A stretch of 13,502 bases of DNA from an uncultured Treponema sp. (GCA_937901865.1 CALDID010000036.1:1-13502); one strand, 5' to 3'. Counted from the first letter of the stretch, positions 1 through 6,808 are shown. Notes: generated by a model not told the origin, from the letters alone. Made by a program: numbers and translations.

Positions 1-1
1 C

Positions 2-139
2 GACTGGCAGCGGGATATGGCCCGGCTGGCCACCCTGCCCCGGCAAGCCGAATGGGAGGCGTACGTCGCCCGGTTCCAGGGCTGTGCCGCAGACGCCCGC
101 AGCGACGAAAAGTGGCAACTGATGGAAAGGATTTTCTAA
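2..139 (+). CDS. C-terminal end of an L-rhamnose/L-fucose mutarotase-like protein (RhaM/COG3254 family), 5' truncated
   Basis: An open frame enters from the left edge and stops at the TAA at 137-139, leaving 45 residues. The tail carries the segment PRQAEWEAYVARFQG and then SDEKWQLMERIF. I recognise this as the typical ending of the Bacteroidetes branch of the RhaM-like mutarotases, where P..QEWE is followed by EKW.LM..IF. These enzymes interconvert alpha and beta anomers of deoxysugars. The active-site N-terminal half lies outside the window, so the substrate cannot be judged. The stop is 35 bases before fcl on the same strand, which fits a deoxysugar or capsule cluster. The family assignment rests on recalled sequence features of a short tail only. 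Confidence 0.6.
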   Translation, partial: DWQRDMARLATLPRQAEWEAYVARFQGCAADARSDEKWQLMERIF

Positions 140-174
140 ACCCGCTCTGCAGCCAGGGCTGAAATCTCACGATT

Positions 175-1116
175 ATGGAAAAAGACAGTAAAATCTATGT
201 AGCCGGACACCGGGGTATGGTAGGCTCCGCCATCGTACGCGAGCTGCAGCGGCAGGAGTACGTCAACATCCTCACCAGGACCCACGCGGAACTCGATCTC
301 ACACGGCAGGAGGACGTAGAGAAGTTCTTCGCCTCAGAAAAACCGGAATATGTATTCCTGGCCGCCGCCAAAGTGGGCGGCATCGTGGCGAACCAGGGTG
401 CGCCCGCCGACTTTATGTACCAGAATATGATTCTGGAGATGAATGTAATCAATGCCGCGTGGCAGAATGGCTGCAAGAAACTGATGTTTTTGGGATCATC
501 CTGCATCTACCCGCGTCTGGCCCCGCAACCGATGCGGGAGGACTGTCTGCTCACCGGTCCCCTTGAACAGACCAACGAAGCCTATGCGCTGGCCAAGATC
601 AGCGGCCTCAAATACTGTGAATACCTCAACCGTCAATATGGCACCGACTTCATCTCCGTGATGCCGACCAACCTCTATGGCCCGAATGACAACTATCATC
701 CCGAACACAGCCACGTTCTGCCAGCGCTGATCCGGCGGTTCCACGAAGCAAAAGTCAAGGGGCTGGAGAGGGTCACCTGCTGGGGCGACGGAAGTCCCTT
801 GCGGGAATTCCTCTATGTCGATGACCTTGCGAATCTATGCGTGTTCCTGATGAACCGCTACCGTGGCAATGAAACGGTCAATGCCGGGACCGGAAAAGAG
901 ATTACCATCAAGGCCCTCACCGAACTCGTGGCAAAGACCGTGGGTTACACCGGCAGCATCGGATGGGACCCTTCCCGCCCGAACGGGACACCGCGCAAAC
1001 TCCTCGATGTCAGCAAGGCCACATCATTGGGCTGGACCTACAAGACCGAATTGGAAGAGGGTATCCGGCTCACGTATGAAGATTTCCTCCAGCATCCCGT
1101 ACGCGCCGAAAGATAG
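175..1116 (+). CDS. fcl: GDP-L-fucose synthase (GDP-4-keto-6-deoxymannose epimerase/reductase)
   Basis: This cytoplasmic enzyme makes GDP-L-fucose from GDP-4-keto-6-deoxy-D-mannose using NADPH, and so supplies fucose for surface glycans. The protein has 313 residues, the normal length for the family. It is an extended short-chain dehydrogenase. The Rossmann motif GHRGMVGSA is at residues 11-19, LGSSCIYP with the catalytic serine is at about 106-113, and the YALAK catalytic Tyr137/Lys141 pair follows. The family signature MPTNLYGPND lies near residue 162, and REFLYVDDLA is further on. The first ATG of the frame begins right before the Rossmann strand, so the start is well placed. No Shine-Dalgarno sequence precedes it, which is usual in Bacteroidetes. 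A glycosyltransferase follows after 23 bases. The gene is complete and intact. Confidence 0.95.
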   Translation: MEKDSKIYVAGHRGMVGSAIVRELQRQEYVNILTRTHAELDLTRQEDVEKFFASEKPEYVFLAAAKVGGIVANQGAPADFMYQNMILEMNVINAAWQNGCKKLMFLGSSCIYPRLAPQPMREDCLLTGPLEQTNEAYALAKISGLKYCEYLNRQYGTDFISVMPTNLYGPNDNYHPEHSHVLPALIRRFHEAKVKGLERVTCWGDGSPLREFLYVDDLANLCVFLMNRYRGNETVNAGTGKEITIKALTELVAKTVGYTGSIGWDPSRPNGTPRKLLDVSKATSLGWTYKTELEEGIRLTYEDFLQHPVRAER

Positions 1117-1139
1117 GTAAAACCATATTCACCAGTACA

Positions 1140-1949
1140 ATGACCAAACCCAGGATATCTGTCGTCACGATCTGCTACAATGCCCGTAATGTCGTGGAAA
1201 AGACCATCTTGTCGGTGGGGGGACAGACCTATGGCAATCTGGAGTACCTGATCATCGACGGAGCCAGCAAAGACGGGACGATGACGGTCATCGACCGCTA
1301 CCGGGAACGCATCGAAACGACAGGCCGGATTGTAAGCGAACCCGACAAGGGGCTCTACGATGCAATGAACAAGGGCATCCGGCTGGCCACCGGCCAGTGG
1401 ATCCTCTTTATGAACGCCGACGACGTGTTCGTCGATGAACACGTCGTTGCCGACTTTGCCGCATTCCTGGAAATCCATCCGGAGGCTGAAGTCGTGTTCG
1501 GCAATACGGAACAGATTCTGGATCACGGAATCTATACCCTCCGGGCCGAAGAACCCTACCGGGACCACAAGATCACATTCTGCCACCAGTCGGTCTTCGT
1601 CCGGACCGACGTCCTGCGGACACATCCATTTGACCTGAAGTACCGTTATGCAGCTGATTACGAGCAGCTTTCCCACTTCTATCTGGAAGGCAGGCGTTTC
1701 CTGCACATCGACCGCACCATCGAGCCCGATCCTGCGGCAGCGGTCAAGTATGACCACCTTTTCACGTGCTATCGTCGCATCCACGACGCACTTGCGCCCA
1801 CATACGTTCCGTCTCCGCCGAAAATCACGCCGAAGCCCAAGTCGCCCAAGTCCATTTCCTCAAGTGCCTTTGACACAAGGTCGGGAGAAGCCGCGCCGAA
1901 GAAAAGCCCGATTGTCTTTCCGTTTACCTTTACCGCTTTGCAGACGTGA
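1140..1949 (+). CDS. Family 2 glycosyltransferase, N-terminal catalytic part with a spurious or chimeric 3' end
   Basis: This is a GT-A fold glycosyltransferase of the WcaA/WfgS type, which transfers a sugar from a nucleotide donor during surface polysaccharide assembly. Residues 6-14 (ISVVTICYN) form the first strand and nucleotide-binding region. LIIDGASKDGT at about 37-47 and SEPDKGLYDAMNKG at about 66-79 are the typical donor-site motifs, and MNADD at 91-95 is the DXD-like metal site. CHQSVFVR at about 148-155 and the acceptor-side segment AADYEQLSHF at 171-180 are also family-like. Similarity seems to stop after FLHIDRTI (about 187-194). The remaining frame to 1949 is an artefact: from about 1795 it is the complement of a chemotaxis-receptor gene on the other strand. 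The protein therefore lacks its natural last part. There is no Shine-Dalgarno sequence. The acceptor and the sugar cannot be predicted. Confidence 0.85.
   Translation: MTKPRISVVTICYNARNVVEKTILSVGGQTYGNLEYLIIDGASKDGTMTVIDRYRERIETTGRIVSEPDKGLYDAMNKGIRLATGQWILFMNADDVFVDEHVVADFAAFLEIHPEAEVVFGNTEQILDHGIYTLRAEEPYRDHKITFCHQSVFVRTDVLRTHPFDLKYRYAADYEQLSHFYLEGRRFLHIDRTIEPDPAAAVKYDHLFTCYRRIHDALAPTYVPSPPKITPKPKSPKSISSSAFDTRSGEAAPKKSPIVFPFTFTALQT
1710..1795. other. Junction between two unlike DNA segments (probable chimera or recombination point)
   Basis: Left of this interval the DNA is GC-rich, and its plus-strand genes lack Shine-Dalgarno sequences. Right of it, genes have AGGAG-type sites and the DNA becomes progressively AT-rich. 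Glycosyltransferase-like residues end near 1720. Receptor-like residues on the minus strand (GGDGTYVG) are still clear down to about 1795. Both genes are therefore cut at the same spot and run into each other tail to tail. The exact base cannot be fixed from this sequence. I see no insertion sequence ends, tRNA or integrase at the join. Confidence 0.7.
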
Positions 1950-2419
1950 ATCGTCGTAATGCCCGTTGAACGCGCCGTAACGGGATTTCCCACAAACGTA
2001 TCTGCGCCGCCCATAATCGCCTTGAAATACACGCGGTCGCTCACTTCGCTTTCACTGCCTGTATCGGTGGTGTTGTGTCCCGCCGCATTGACCCAGCCGA
2101 TATAATTGAAGAATTCGGGGCGCATGCTCACCGACTGCCGCATATACTCAATAATCGCCGCTTCATCGCCCGACTGCGCCGCCTCGGAGTATACATAAAA
2201 ATCCAATGCCCTAAAATACGATTCAAGCAAGTGCTTTATCGCGATTGAAGCCTGATTTGAAACTTCTTTTGATTCAATAATAACCGTATCTTCGATTTTC
2301 TTTTCTGCGATTTTCGATGTAATAAACATCTGCGCCAGATTCAAGCACACGACCATTATGCCCAAAATTGCAACGATAAACAAAAAGAGTTTGCTTTTCT
2401 TTTCTTTCGTCTTAGCCAA
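1769..2419 (-). pseudogene. Methyl-accepting chemotaxis protein, N-terminal fragment (membrane anchor plus partial dCache sensor)
   Basis: The fragment has 216 residues. After a basic N-terminus (MAKTKEKKSK) there is one hydrophobic membrane helix at about residues 11-32. An extracytoplasmic sensor region follows, with the pattern SDRVYFKAIMGGAD...VGNPVTARSTG...IHVCKAVKVNGK, which is typical of the double-Cache sensors of chemotaxis receptors. The second membrane helix, the HAMP domain and the methyl-accepting signalling domain are all missing, because the frame ends at the junction near 1790 and stops at 1769. A full receptor of this type usually has over 600 residues. I chose the TTG at 2419-2417 as start because AGGAG lies 7 bases upstream; the frame could also open at the TTG at 2434. 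The ligand is unknown. Gene loss may be an assembly effect, so it may be intact in the organism. Confidence 0.75.
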
Positions 2420-2425
2420 AATACA

Positions 2426-2431
2426 GCTCCT
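2426..2431 (-). promoter_or_regulatory. Ribosome binding site deciding the TTG start of the receptor gene
   Basis: On the minus strand AGGAGC is followed 7 bases later by TTG GCT AAG. The spacing supports TTG at 2419 as the true start over the TTG at 2434, which lies upstream of this site. Confidence 0.55.
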
Positions 2432-2454
2432 CAAAAAAAATAATTCTCATTTGT

Positions 2455-2483
2455 ATTATAATCAATAGAATAAAAAAAATAAA
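2455..2483 (-). promoter_or_regulatory. Possible sigma-70 promoter of the receptor gene
   Basis: On the minus strand a perfect TATAAT occupies 2460-2455. The base at 17-bp spacing begins a poor -35 element (TTTATT, 2483-2478). Transcription would begin near 2448, giving a leader of about 30 bases that includes the AGGAG site. The surrounding DNA is very AT-rich, so chance matches are easy. Confidence 0.4.
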
Positions 2484-2549
2484 TCATTTCACATAAAATT
2501 AAATAAAACTGTCGCTTTTGTTCAATTTTGCAAGTACTATTGCATACAA

Positions 2550-2708
2550 GGAGTTGTTACAAAAGGTATGCTAGAAAAAGCGTGTCATTATCTCACCTTG
2601 ACCCGATAATTTGAGGCACAGCCTCTTTCTCAAAACGACTATATTGCAATAGATTGTCGTATCAAGTAAGGTAATGACATACGTTTTCTGAATAGGTCTA
2701 GTAAGCCT
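2550..2708. repeat. MITE-like imperfect palindromic element, copy A
   Basis: The left 63 bases (2550-2612) match copy B (2842-2904) at roughly nine in ten positions, sharing GTTACAAAAGGTATGCTAG and CTCACCTTGACC. The element is itself an imperfect inverted repeat: 2581-2610 pairs with 2653-2683, about 80 percent by eye. A transcript or single strand would fold into a long hairpin. Inside lie a small perfect hairpin, GAGGC-ACA-GCCTC (2613-2625), absent from copy B, and the short palindrome TATTGCAATA. The right border is unclear; AGTAAGCCT at 2700-2708 pairs with AGGCTTACT at 2729-2737 in the adjoining tandem array. There is no open reading frame, so any mobility would depend on a transposase elsewhere. 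Confidence 0.7.
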
Positions 2709-2843
2709 CTTACTCCTACACAAGTAATAGGCTTACTCCTGCACAAGTAATAGGCTTACTCCTACACAAGTAATAGGCTTACTCCTACACAAGTAATGGG
2801 CTTACTCCTGCACAAGTAATAGGCTTACTACTGCACAAGTAGG
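2709..2843. repeat. 23-bp tandem repeat array, about 5.9 units, each with an operator-like dyad
   Basis: Units start at 2709, 2732, 2755, 2778, 2801 and 2824, exactly 23 bases apart; the last is incomplete and drifts into copy B of the flanking element. Units differ by only one or two bases (A/G at position 10 of the unit, one GGG variant in unit 4, CTACTG in the last). Each full unit contains the dyad TTACT-cctRcaca-AGTAA (arms of 5, spacer of 8) followed by TAGGC, so the array is a row of identical inverted repeats with two-turn spacing. No unique spacers exist. It could be slippage-prone filler, a protein-binding array or part of the mobile element. Confidence 0.85.
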
Positions 2844-2986
2844 AGCTGTTACAAAAGGTATGCTAGAAAAAACGTGTTACTATCTCACCTTGACCAGATA
2901 ATCTTTTCAAAATGCCTAGAACAGATAGATTCCTGTATTAAGCATGGGAATGACATACGGTTAAGCATACCTTTTGAAACACTTCC
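2842..2986. repeat. MITE-like element, copy B, with terminal inverted repeats
   Basis: The element is bounded by inverted repeats. CAAAAGGTATGCT at the left end is exactly complementary to AGCATACCTTTTG at the right (2964-2976). With a few mismatches the match extends outward to cover 2842-2864 against 2964-2986. The length is 145 bp, it has no reading frame, and it is a direct repeat of copy A over its left half. Internally it carries GTCATTCC-type sequence on the minus strand (ATGGGAATGAC on plus), which resembles dispersed palindromic repeats known from several bacterial genomes. I see no clear target-site duplication. Confidence 0.7.
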
Positions 2987-3006
2987 AAAAATAATACTCT
3001 TTTCTG

Positions 3007-3035
3007 TTGACAACGGTATATTTGTGCTTTAACAT
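3007..3035 (+). promoter_or_regulatory. Promoter of rbr
   Basis: A perfect TTGACA (3007-3012) is followed after 17 bp by TAACAT (3030-3035), a four-of-six match to the -10 element. Transcription would begin near 3042, giving a leader of about 70 bases. I found no clear PerR-type palindrome. Confidence 0.55.
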
Positions 3036-3101
3036 TCACTAAAGTATCTATTTCGTTTTTGTTTTTGTAATTGATACTTTTTCTCGTTTACACACTCTTT
3101 T

Positions 3102-3107
3102 AGGAGG
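3102..3107 (+). promoter_or_regulatory. Strong Shine-Dalgarno sequence of rbr
   Basis: AGGAGG lies 7 bases before the ATG at 3115, and the intervening bases are nearly all T. The same design, AGGAG then a T-run then ATG, precedes the ankyrin gene, which suggests both belong to the same genome. Confidence 0.75.
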
Positions 3108-3114
3108 CTTTTTT

Positions 3115-3660
3115 ATGAAGCGATGGGTTTGCAAAGTTTGCGGTTATGTACATACAGGCGATAATCCGCCAGAGAAATGTCCTCAGTGCGGAGTTCCTGC
3201 AAGCAAGTTTGAGGAACAGAAAGAAGATGGTGCAGGATACGCAACAGAACACGTTATCGGCATTGCAAAGGATTATGATGCTGCTGTAGTACAGGGCTTA
3301 AAGGATAATTTCACCGCAGAATGTAGTGAAGTGGGAATGTATTTGGCTATGTCTCGGCAAGCGGATAGAGAGGGATACCCTGAAATTGCAGAAGCATTCA
3401 AACGCTATGCATTTGAAGAGGCTGAACACGCCGCAAAATTTGCAGAGCTTTTAGGCGATATTGTAACGCCGTTAACAAAGAAAAATCTTGAGCTTCGCTC
3501 TTCTGCTGAAAAAGGTGCGTGTGCTGGCAAAATGGAGCTTGCAGCGTTAGCGAAAAAACTGAACTATGACGCTGTGCACGACACTGTACACGAAATGGCA
3601 AAGGACGAAGCAAGACATGGTTGCGGTTTTGCAGGTCTTTTGAAAAGATACTTTGGCTAA
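3115..3660 (+). CDS. rbr: Reverse rubrerythrin (N-terminal rubredoxin, C-terminal diiron domain)
   Basis: This cytoplasmic non-haem iron protein reduces hydrogen peroxide (and in related enzymes oxygen) in anaerobes, with electrons passing from the rubredoxin iron centre to a diiron site. The protein has 181 residues. The rubredoxin part comes first, with CKVCG (C6, C9) and CPQCG (C22, C25), and not at the C-terminus as in classical rubrerythrin. A ferritin-like four-helix domain follows: E69 in TAECSEVGMYLAMSRQA, the EEAEH motif with E102 and H105, then HEMAKDEARHG with E165 and H168. All expected ligands are present. It has its own promoter and a strong ribosome binding site. The next gene starts 85 bases on, and a read-through transcript would cross a hairpin first. 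The protein fits an anaerobe exposed to host oxidative stress. Confidence 0.95.
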   Translation: MKRWVCKVCGYVHTGDNPPEKCPQCGVPASKFEEQKEDGAGYATEHVIGIAKDYDAAVVQGLKDNFTAECSEVGMYLAMSRQADREGYPEIAEAFKRYAFEEAEHAAKFAELLGDIVTPLTKKNLELRSSAEKGACAGKMELAALAKKLNYDAVHDTVHEMAKDEARHGCGFAGLLKRYFG

Positions 3661-3680
3661 TTAAAGACACAAAGTGTGTT

Positions 3681-3710
3681 TTCACGTTTATACTGGAAAT
3701 CTCCGATAAT
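3681..3710 (+). promoter_or_regulatory. Possible separate promoter of the ankyrin gene
   Basis: TTCACG (3681-3686), an 18-bp spacer and GATAAT (3705-3710) form a moderate match to a sigma-70 promoter. A transcript from here would begin near 3717, within the loop of the following hairpin. It would lack the hairpin's left arm and leave the ribosome binding site free. Confidence 0.35.
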
Positions 3711-3744
3711 ATAGAGAGAACCTATATTATTAGGAGATTTTTTT
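3697..3744 (+). promoter_or_regulatory. Long hairpin with U-run that covers the ribosome binding site of the ankyrin gene
   Basis: AAATCTCC (3697-3704) pairs with GGAGATTT (3733-3740), and ATAATATAG (3706-3714) pairs with CTATATTAT (3722-3730). Together they give a stem of 17 pairs with one small internal mismatch and a 7-base loop. The right arm contains the Shine-Dalgarno AGGAG (3732-3736), and a run of T continues to the ATG at 3745. Structurally it could be a weak, AU-rich terminator for rbr, a translation-blocking element, or both. A tiny ACAC-AAA-GTGT hairpin at 3667-3677 precedes it. Confidence 0.6.
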
Positions 3745-6519
3745 ATGGCATTTAAATATACTTCTGCTGCATTTTTAGCGGCTCTTTTTCTTGCAAGCTG
3801 TGCTACAACGACTTCTACAGCTCCAAAATCTAATCCAACTAACGAACTTTCGGTACAAGAACTTATAAAAGCAGGTCGCAACGCTGAAGCAAAAGAGATG
3901 TTTGCTACAAAAGCTGCTGTCGATATGGCTGACGAGGAAGGAAACACTGCTTTGCATATTGCCGCAAAATATAACGATAGCGAAATGGCTGAATTTTTGA
4001 TTGCAAAGGGCGCAACTCTTGATTTGAAGAACAATGAAAACGAAACGCCGCTTTTAGTTGCAATAAAATCGGGAAGTGTGGAAACTGCTAAAATCTTAGT
4101 TGAAGCAGGTAGCGATATTTTTGCTCGCGATACAAACAGAAAAACTGCGTTAGAAATCGCAATGCAAAAAAGCGATGTATATAATGACATAATGGTTACA
4201 AAGAAAACAGGCAGTGCTGTTGACTTTGACGGAAAAACGATTGTGCATTTCTTTGTAATAAACAAGAATGAAGATGCGGTAAATCTTTGCATTTCAAGAG
4301 AATTACCATTGTCGGAAAAAGACGATAGCGGTAATACACCGCTTGTGTATGCATACGAAGATTTTGCAGATACGGTTTCTATTCGGATTGCAGCTTCTTT
4401 AATTTTGGCGAATGTAGAGCCTATGCGAGAAGATTTTGCATATTTTGAAGACGCTGTTCGCACTCGTAATATGAATATTCGCTCTGACGATGGACAGACT
4501 CCGCTTCATATCGCTTCTATCAGTGGACATACGGGAATTGTGGCGTATCTTATTGCGAATAAAGCTAAATTGAATGTGCAGGATTCTACAGGCTCAACTC
4601 CGCTTCACGAAGCTGTGCGATATGGCAGAGAAGATATTGTGAAAATGCTTATCACAGGCGGAGCTGATGTCAATGCGCGCGATAGAGTTGGAAAATCGCC
4701 AATTCTTTTAATCATTCCGCGTCCTGCACAAAACAAGATTTATCAAGCACTGGTAGCAAACAAAGCTGATGTGAGCGCAAAAGATTCTTTTGGTGATACC
4801 TCTCTTCATAATGCGACAATGAACAAAAGCGATGAGAGCATACTCGATTTGCTTATAAAAAACGGTGCTTCATGCAATGAGCGCAATAAAGAGGGAATAA
4901 CGCCGTTAGCAATCGCTGTTGAAGGAGCTAATGCTGAGCAAATAAAGTATTTTGCGGCGCATTATGCCGACATAAATGCACGGGATAACAATGGCAGGAC
5001 TCCCTTGACGAGAGCTTTTGAGCATGAAGGTATATTGCCTCTTCTTATAAATGCAGAAAATGTGAATATGCGAGATTCTGAGGGAAATACGCCGCTTCAT
5101 ATTGCTTTGCAGAATAATGCAAGTACAAGCGATATAGAATATTTGCTTTCGGTAGGTGCTGACGAAAACGCAAGAAACCAAAACGGAGACAGTGTTTTAT
5201 ATGTGGCGATAAAAAAAGACAATAGAGAAGCGGTAGATTTGCTTTTAGCAAAAGGGGCGGATGTGTTTGCTACTAATTCAAATAACGATAGCCCCTTAAA
5301 ACTTGCATTTAAAAGTGGCGGCGAAAAGCAAGAATGGTTATTAACGCTTGCTGTGATAAATGCTCGTGATGGTAATCAAAATACACCATTGCATTATGCG
5401 GCAAGCTGGGAGCTTCCTGATGCAGTTAGTGCGTTGATAGAAAAGGGGGCAAATGCTAATGCTGCAAACTCAAGTGGAGAGACACCTATTTTTTATGCAG
5501 TGCAAACAAATAACCCTGAAATAGTGAAAGCTATGATACATGCAAATGCTGATGTCAATGCGCACGACAATCTTGGCAATACGCCTTTGCACCATTGTGT
5601 GAATTGGGACGCACTGAAAGCTGGTGAAATTCTTTTAGCGAATGGAGCTGAAATTGACGCAAAAAATACAAGCGGAAAAACACCTCTTGCAACTGCGGCT
5701 CGCACTGGCAAGCTAAAAATGGCGACGCTACTTGTTGACAACGGAGCGTATGTTGATTCAACTGATATAACGGGAAAGCCTGTTTTGACAGATGCTATAG
5801 AACGCCGACAAGTTGAGATTGCAACTATGTTGATTGAAAACGGTGCAAATATTCAGATTCAGGATATGTACGGTTCTAATCCGTATCACGAAGCTGCAAA
5901 AACAAAGAATTTGCAGTTAATAACGCTTGTTCGTAACGCAGGTGCAAATCCTCTTTCGCGTGATAGTTATGAAAATTCTCCGTTTTCGATTGTGCTAAAA
6001 GAAAATGAAACATTGATAAATGCTGTTTTAGGTTCTTCATTATCGTTAATGGATACCGACGGCAACACTCCTGTTCATATTGCTGTGAGCAAAAAGGCAA
6101 GTGCAGATGTGCTTGAAATGCTTATTGATAAGGGGTATCCGATAAATCAAAGAAATGGAAAGGGACACACTCCTCTTCAAGAAGCGATAATGCTAAAGCA
6201 AGTTTCTTTAGCGCGCACGCTTTTAGAGCATAACGCCGACCCGTTTATTTTTGATAATGCAGGCGAAAATGCGGCTAGTGCGGCGTTGCAAAAAGGAAAC
6301 GAGGCTATTTTAGATTCGTTAGTTGAGTATGTCGGCAACAACCAAGATATTCAAGGCGAAACTATTTTGCATTATGCTGCAAAAACAGCTTCTTTAGAAA
6401 CGGTGAAAAAACTTTTAGAAACAACACTGGATAAGAGTATTAAAAACCGTGATGGAGAAACAGCGTATAATGTGGCACTCCGTTGGAAGAGAGCAGAAAT
6501 TGCAGAGCTATTAAAATAG
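3745..6519 (+). CDS. Large ankyrin-repeat lipoprotein
   Basis: The protein has 924 residues. It starts with a lipoprotein signal peptide: Lys4, a hydrophobic stretch to about residue 18, and the lipobox LASC with acylated Cys19. It is therefore exported and anchored to a membrane by a lipid. After a short Thr/Ser/Pro linker, nearly the whole chain from about residue 65 is built of about 26 ankyrin units of about 33 residues with the pattern G.TPLH.A...G....V..LL..GADVNA.D. Some units deviate (around residues 215-240 an insertion of extra helix). The last unit ends at the stop, with no other domain. Such solenoids bind other proteins; the partner is unknown, and no catalytic residues are visible. 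ATG 3745 is fixed by AGGAG 8 bases upstream and by the signal peptide. Large ankyrin proteins are known from host-associated Treponema. A surface or periplasmic scaffold or host-interaction role is inference. Confidence 0.9.
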   Translation: MAFKYTSAAFLAALFLASCATTTSTAPKSNPTNELSVQELIKAGRNAEAKEMFATKAAVDMADEEGNTALHIAAKYNDSEMAEFLIAKGATLDLKNNENETPLLVAIKSGSVETAKILVEAGSDIFARDTNRKTALEIAMQKSDVYNDIMVTKKTGSAVDFDGKTIVHFFVINKNEDAVNLCISRELPLSEKDDSGNTPLVYAYEDFADTVSIRIAASLILANVEPMREDFAYFEDAVRTRNMNIRSDDGQTPLHIASISGHTGIVAYLIANKAKLNVQDSTGSTPLHEAVRYGREDIVKMLITGGADVNARDRVGKSPILLIIPRPAQNKIYQALVANKADVSAKDSFGDTSLHNATMNKSDESILDLLIKNGASCNERNKEGITPLAIAVEGANAEQIKYFAAHYADINARDNNGRTPLTRAFEHEGILPLLINAENVNMRDSEGNTPLHIALQNNASTSDIEYLLSVGADENARNQNGDSVLYVAIKKDNREAVDLLLAKGADVFATNSNNDSPLKLAFKSGGEKQEWLLTLAVINARDGNQNTPLHYAASWELPDAVSALIEKGANANAANSSGETPIFYAVQTNNPEIVKAMIHANADVNAHDNLGNTPLHHCVNWDALKAGEILLANGAEIDAKNTSGKTPLATAARTGKLKMATLLVDNGAYVDSTDITGKPVLTDAIERRQVEIATMLIENGANIQIQDMYGSNPYHEAAKTKNLQLITLVRNAGANPLSRDSYENSPFSIVLKENETLINAVLGSSLSLMDTDGNTPVHIAVSKKASADVLEMLIDKGYPINQRNGKGHTPLQEAIMLKQVSLARTLLEHNADPFIFDNAGENAASAALQKGNEAILDSLVEYVGNNQDIQGETILHYAAKTASLETVKKLLETTLDKSIKNRDGETAYNVALRWKRAEIAELLK

Positions 6520-6531
6520 CATAAAATGAGA

Positions 6532-6569
6532 AAGTCCCTGTTTTGCGAAATGTGAAATAGGGGCTTTTT
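6532..6569 (+). terminator. Intrinsic terminator of the ankyrin gene
   Basis: AAGTCCCTGTTT (6532-6543) pairs over 12 positions, two of them G-U, with AAATAGGGGCTT (6555-6566). The loop has 11 bases, and T residues follow to 6569. It begins 12 bases after the stop codon. Confidence 0.8.
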
Positions 6570-6742
6570 ATGAAAATGCAATAAAACGGGGTGTGTAAAA
6601 TATCAAATCGCTCCTTGACCTAGATTATACTTCCTCCCTAGCAGTAGGTGCGTTCCCGAATGTGTCATACTTATCATCGGTATTATAGCATAATAGCTTT
6701 CCGCTTTATTGTATATAAGAATATGGTAAAGCAACTGTGAAG

Positions 6743-6769
6743 AACTGTTTAATATGATGACAGTTTTTT
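6743..6769 (+). terminator. Weak stem with T-run, possible terminator
   Basis: AACTGT (6743-6748) can pair with ACAGTT (6760-6765) around an 11-base loop, and T's run to 6769. The six-pair, AT-rich stem is weak. It would insulate the helicase operon from upstream transcription. Confidence 0.3.
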
Positions 6770-6808
6770 ACTAGAGGGAGCTGATAACTTATAACATCTT
6801 TGAAAAAA

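Larger units (their letters stand above)
2420..3114. other. Gene-free, repeat-rich intergenic region
   Basis: No convincing coding frame exists between the divergently transcribed receptor fragment and rbr. The interval holds the receptor promoter at its left end. Two related palindromic repeat elements (about 2550-2708 and 2842-2986) flank a 23-bp tandem array, and the rbr promoter and ribosome binding site lie at the right end. No tRNA or other recognisable structured RNA was seen. Confidence 0.7.

Noticed and set aside
1038..1784. A 248-residue minus-strand frame opposite the glycosyltransferase.
   Set aside because: It lies antisense to a gene with clear family motifs, has no recognisable domain, and reflects the lack of stops in GC-rich DNA.
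1795..1949. The proline- and serine-rich C-terminus of the glycosyltransferase as a genuine domain.
   Set aside because: It is the complement of the chemotaxis-receptor coding sequence, whose sensor-domain motifs are clear on the other strand.
2432..2434. TTG at 2434 as the receptor start codon.
   Set aside because: AGGAG lies downstream of it and is correctly spaced for the TTG at 2419; starting at 2419 also gives a typical basic N-terminus before the membrane helix.
2709..2843. The regularly spaced repeats might be a CRISPR array.
   Set aside because: The 23-bp units are directly adjacent with no unique spacers, and no cas genes are present.
6600..6700. A third copy of the palindromic element seen at 2550 and 2842.
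   Set aside because: Only a short core around CCTTGACC and scattered bases match; no terminal repeats or long palindrome could be drawn.
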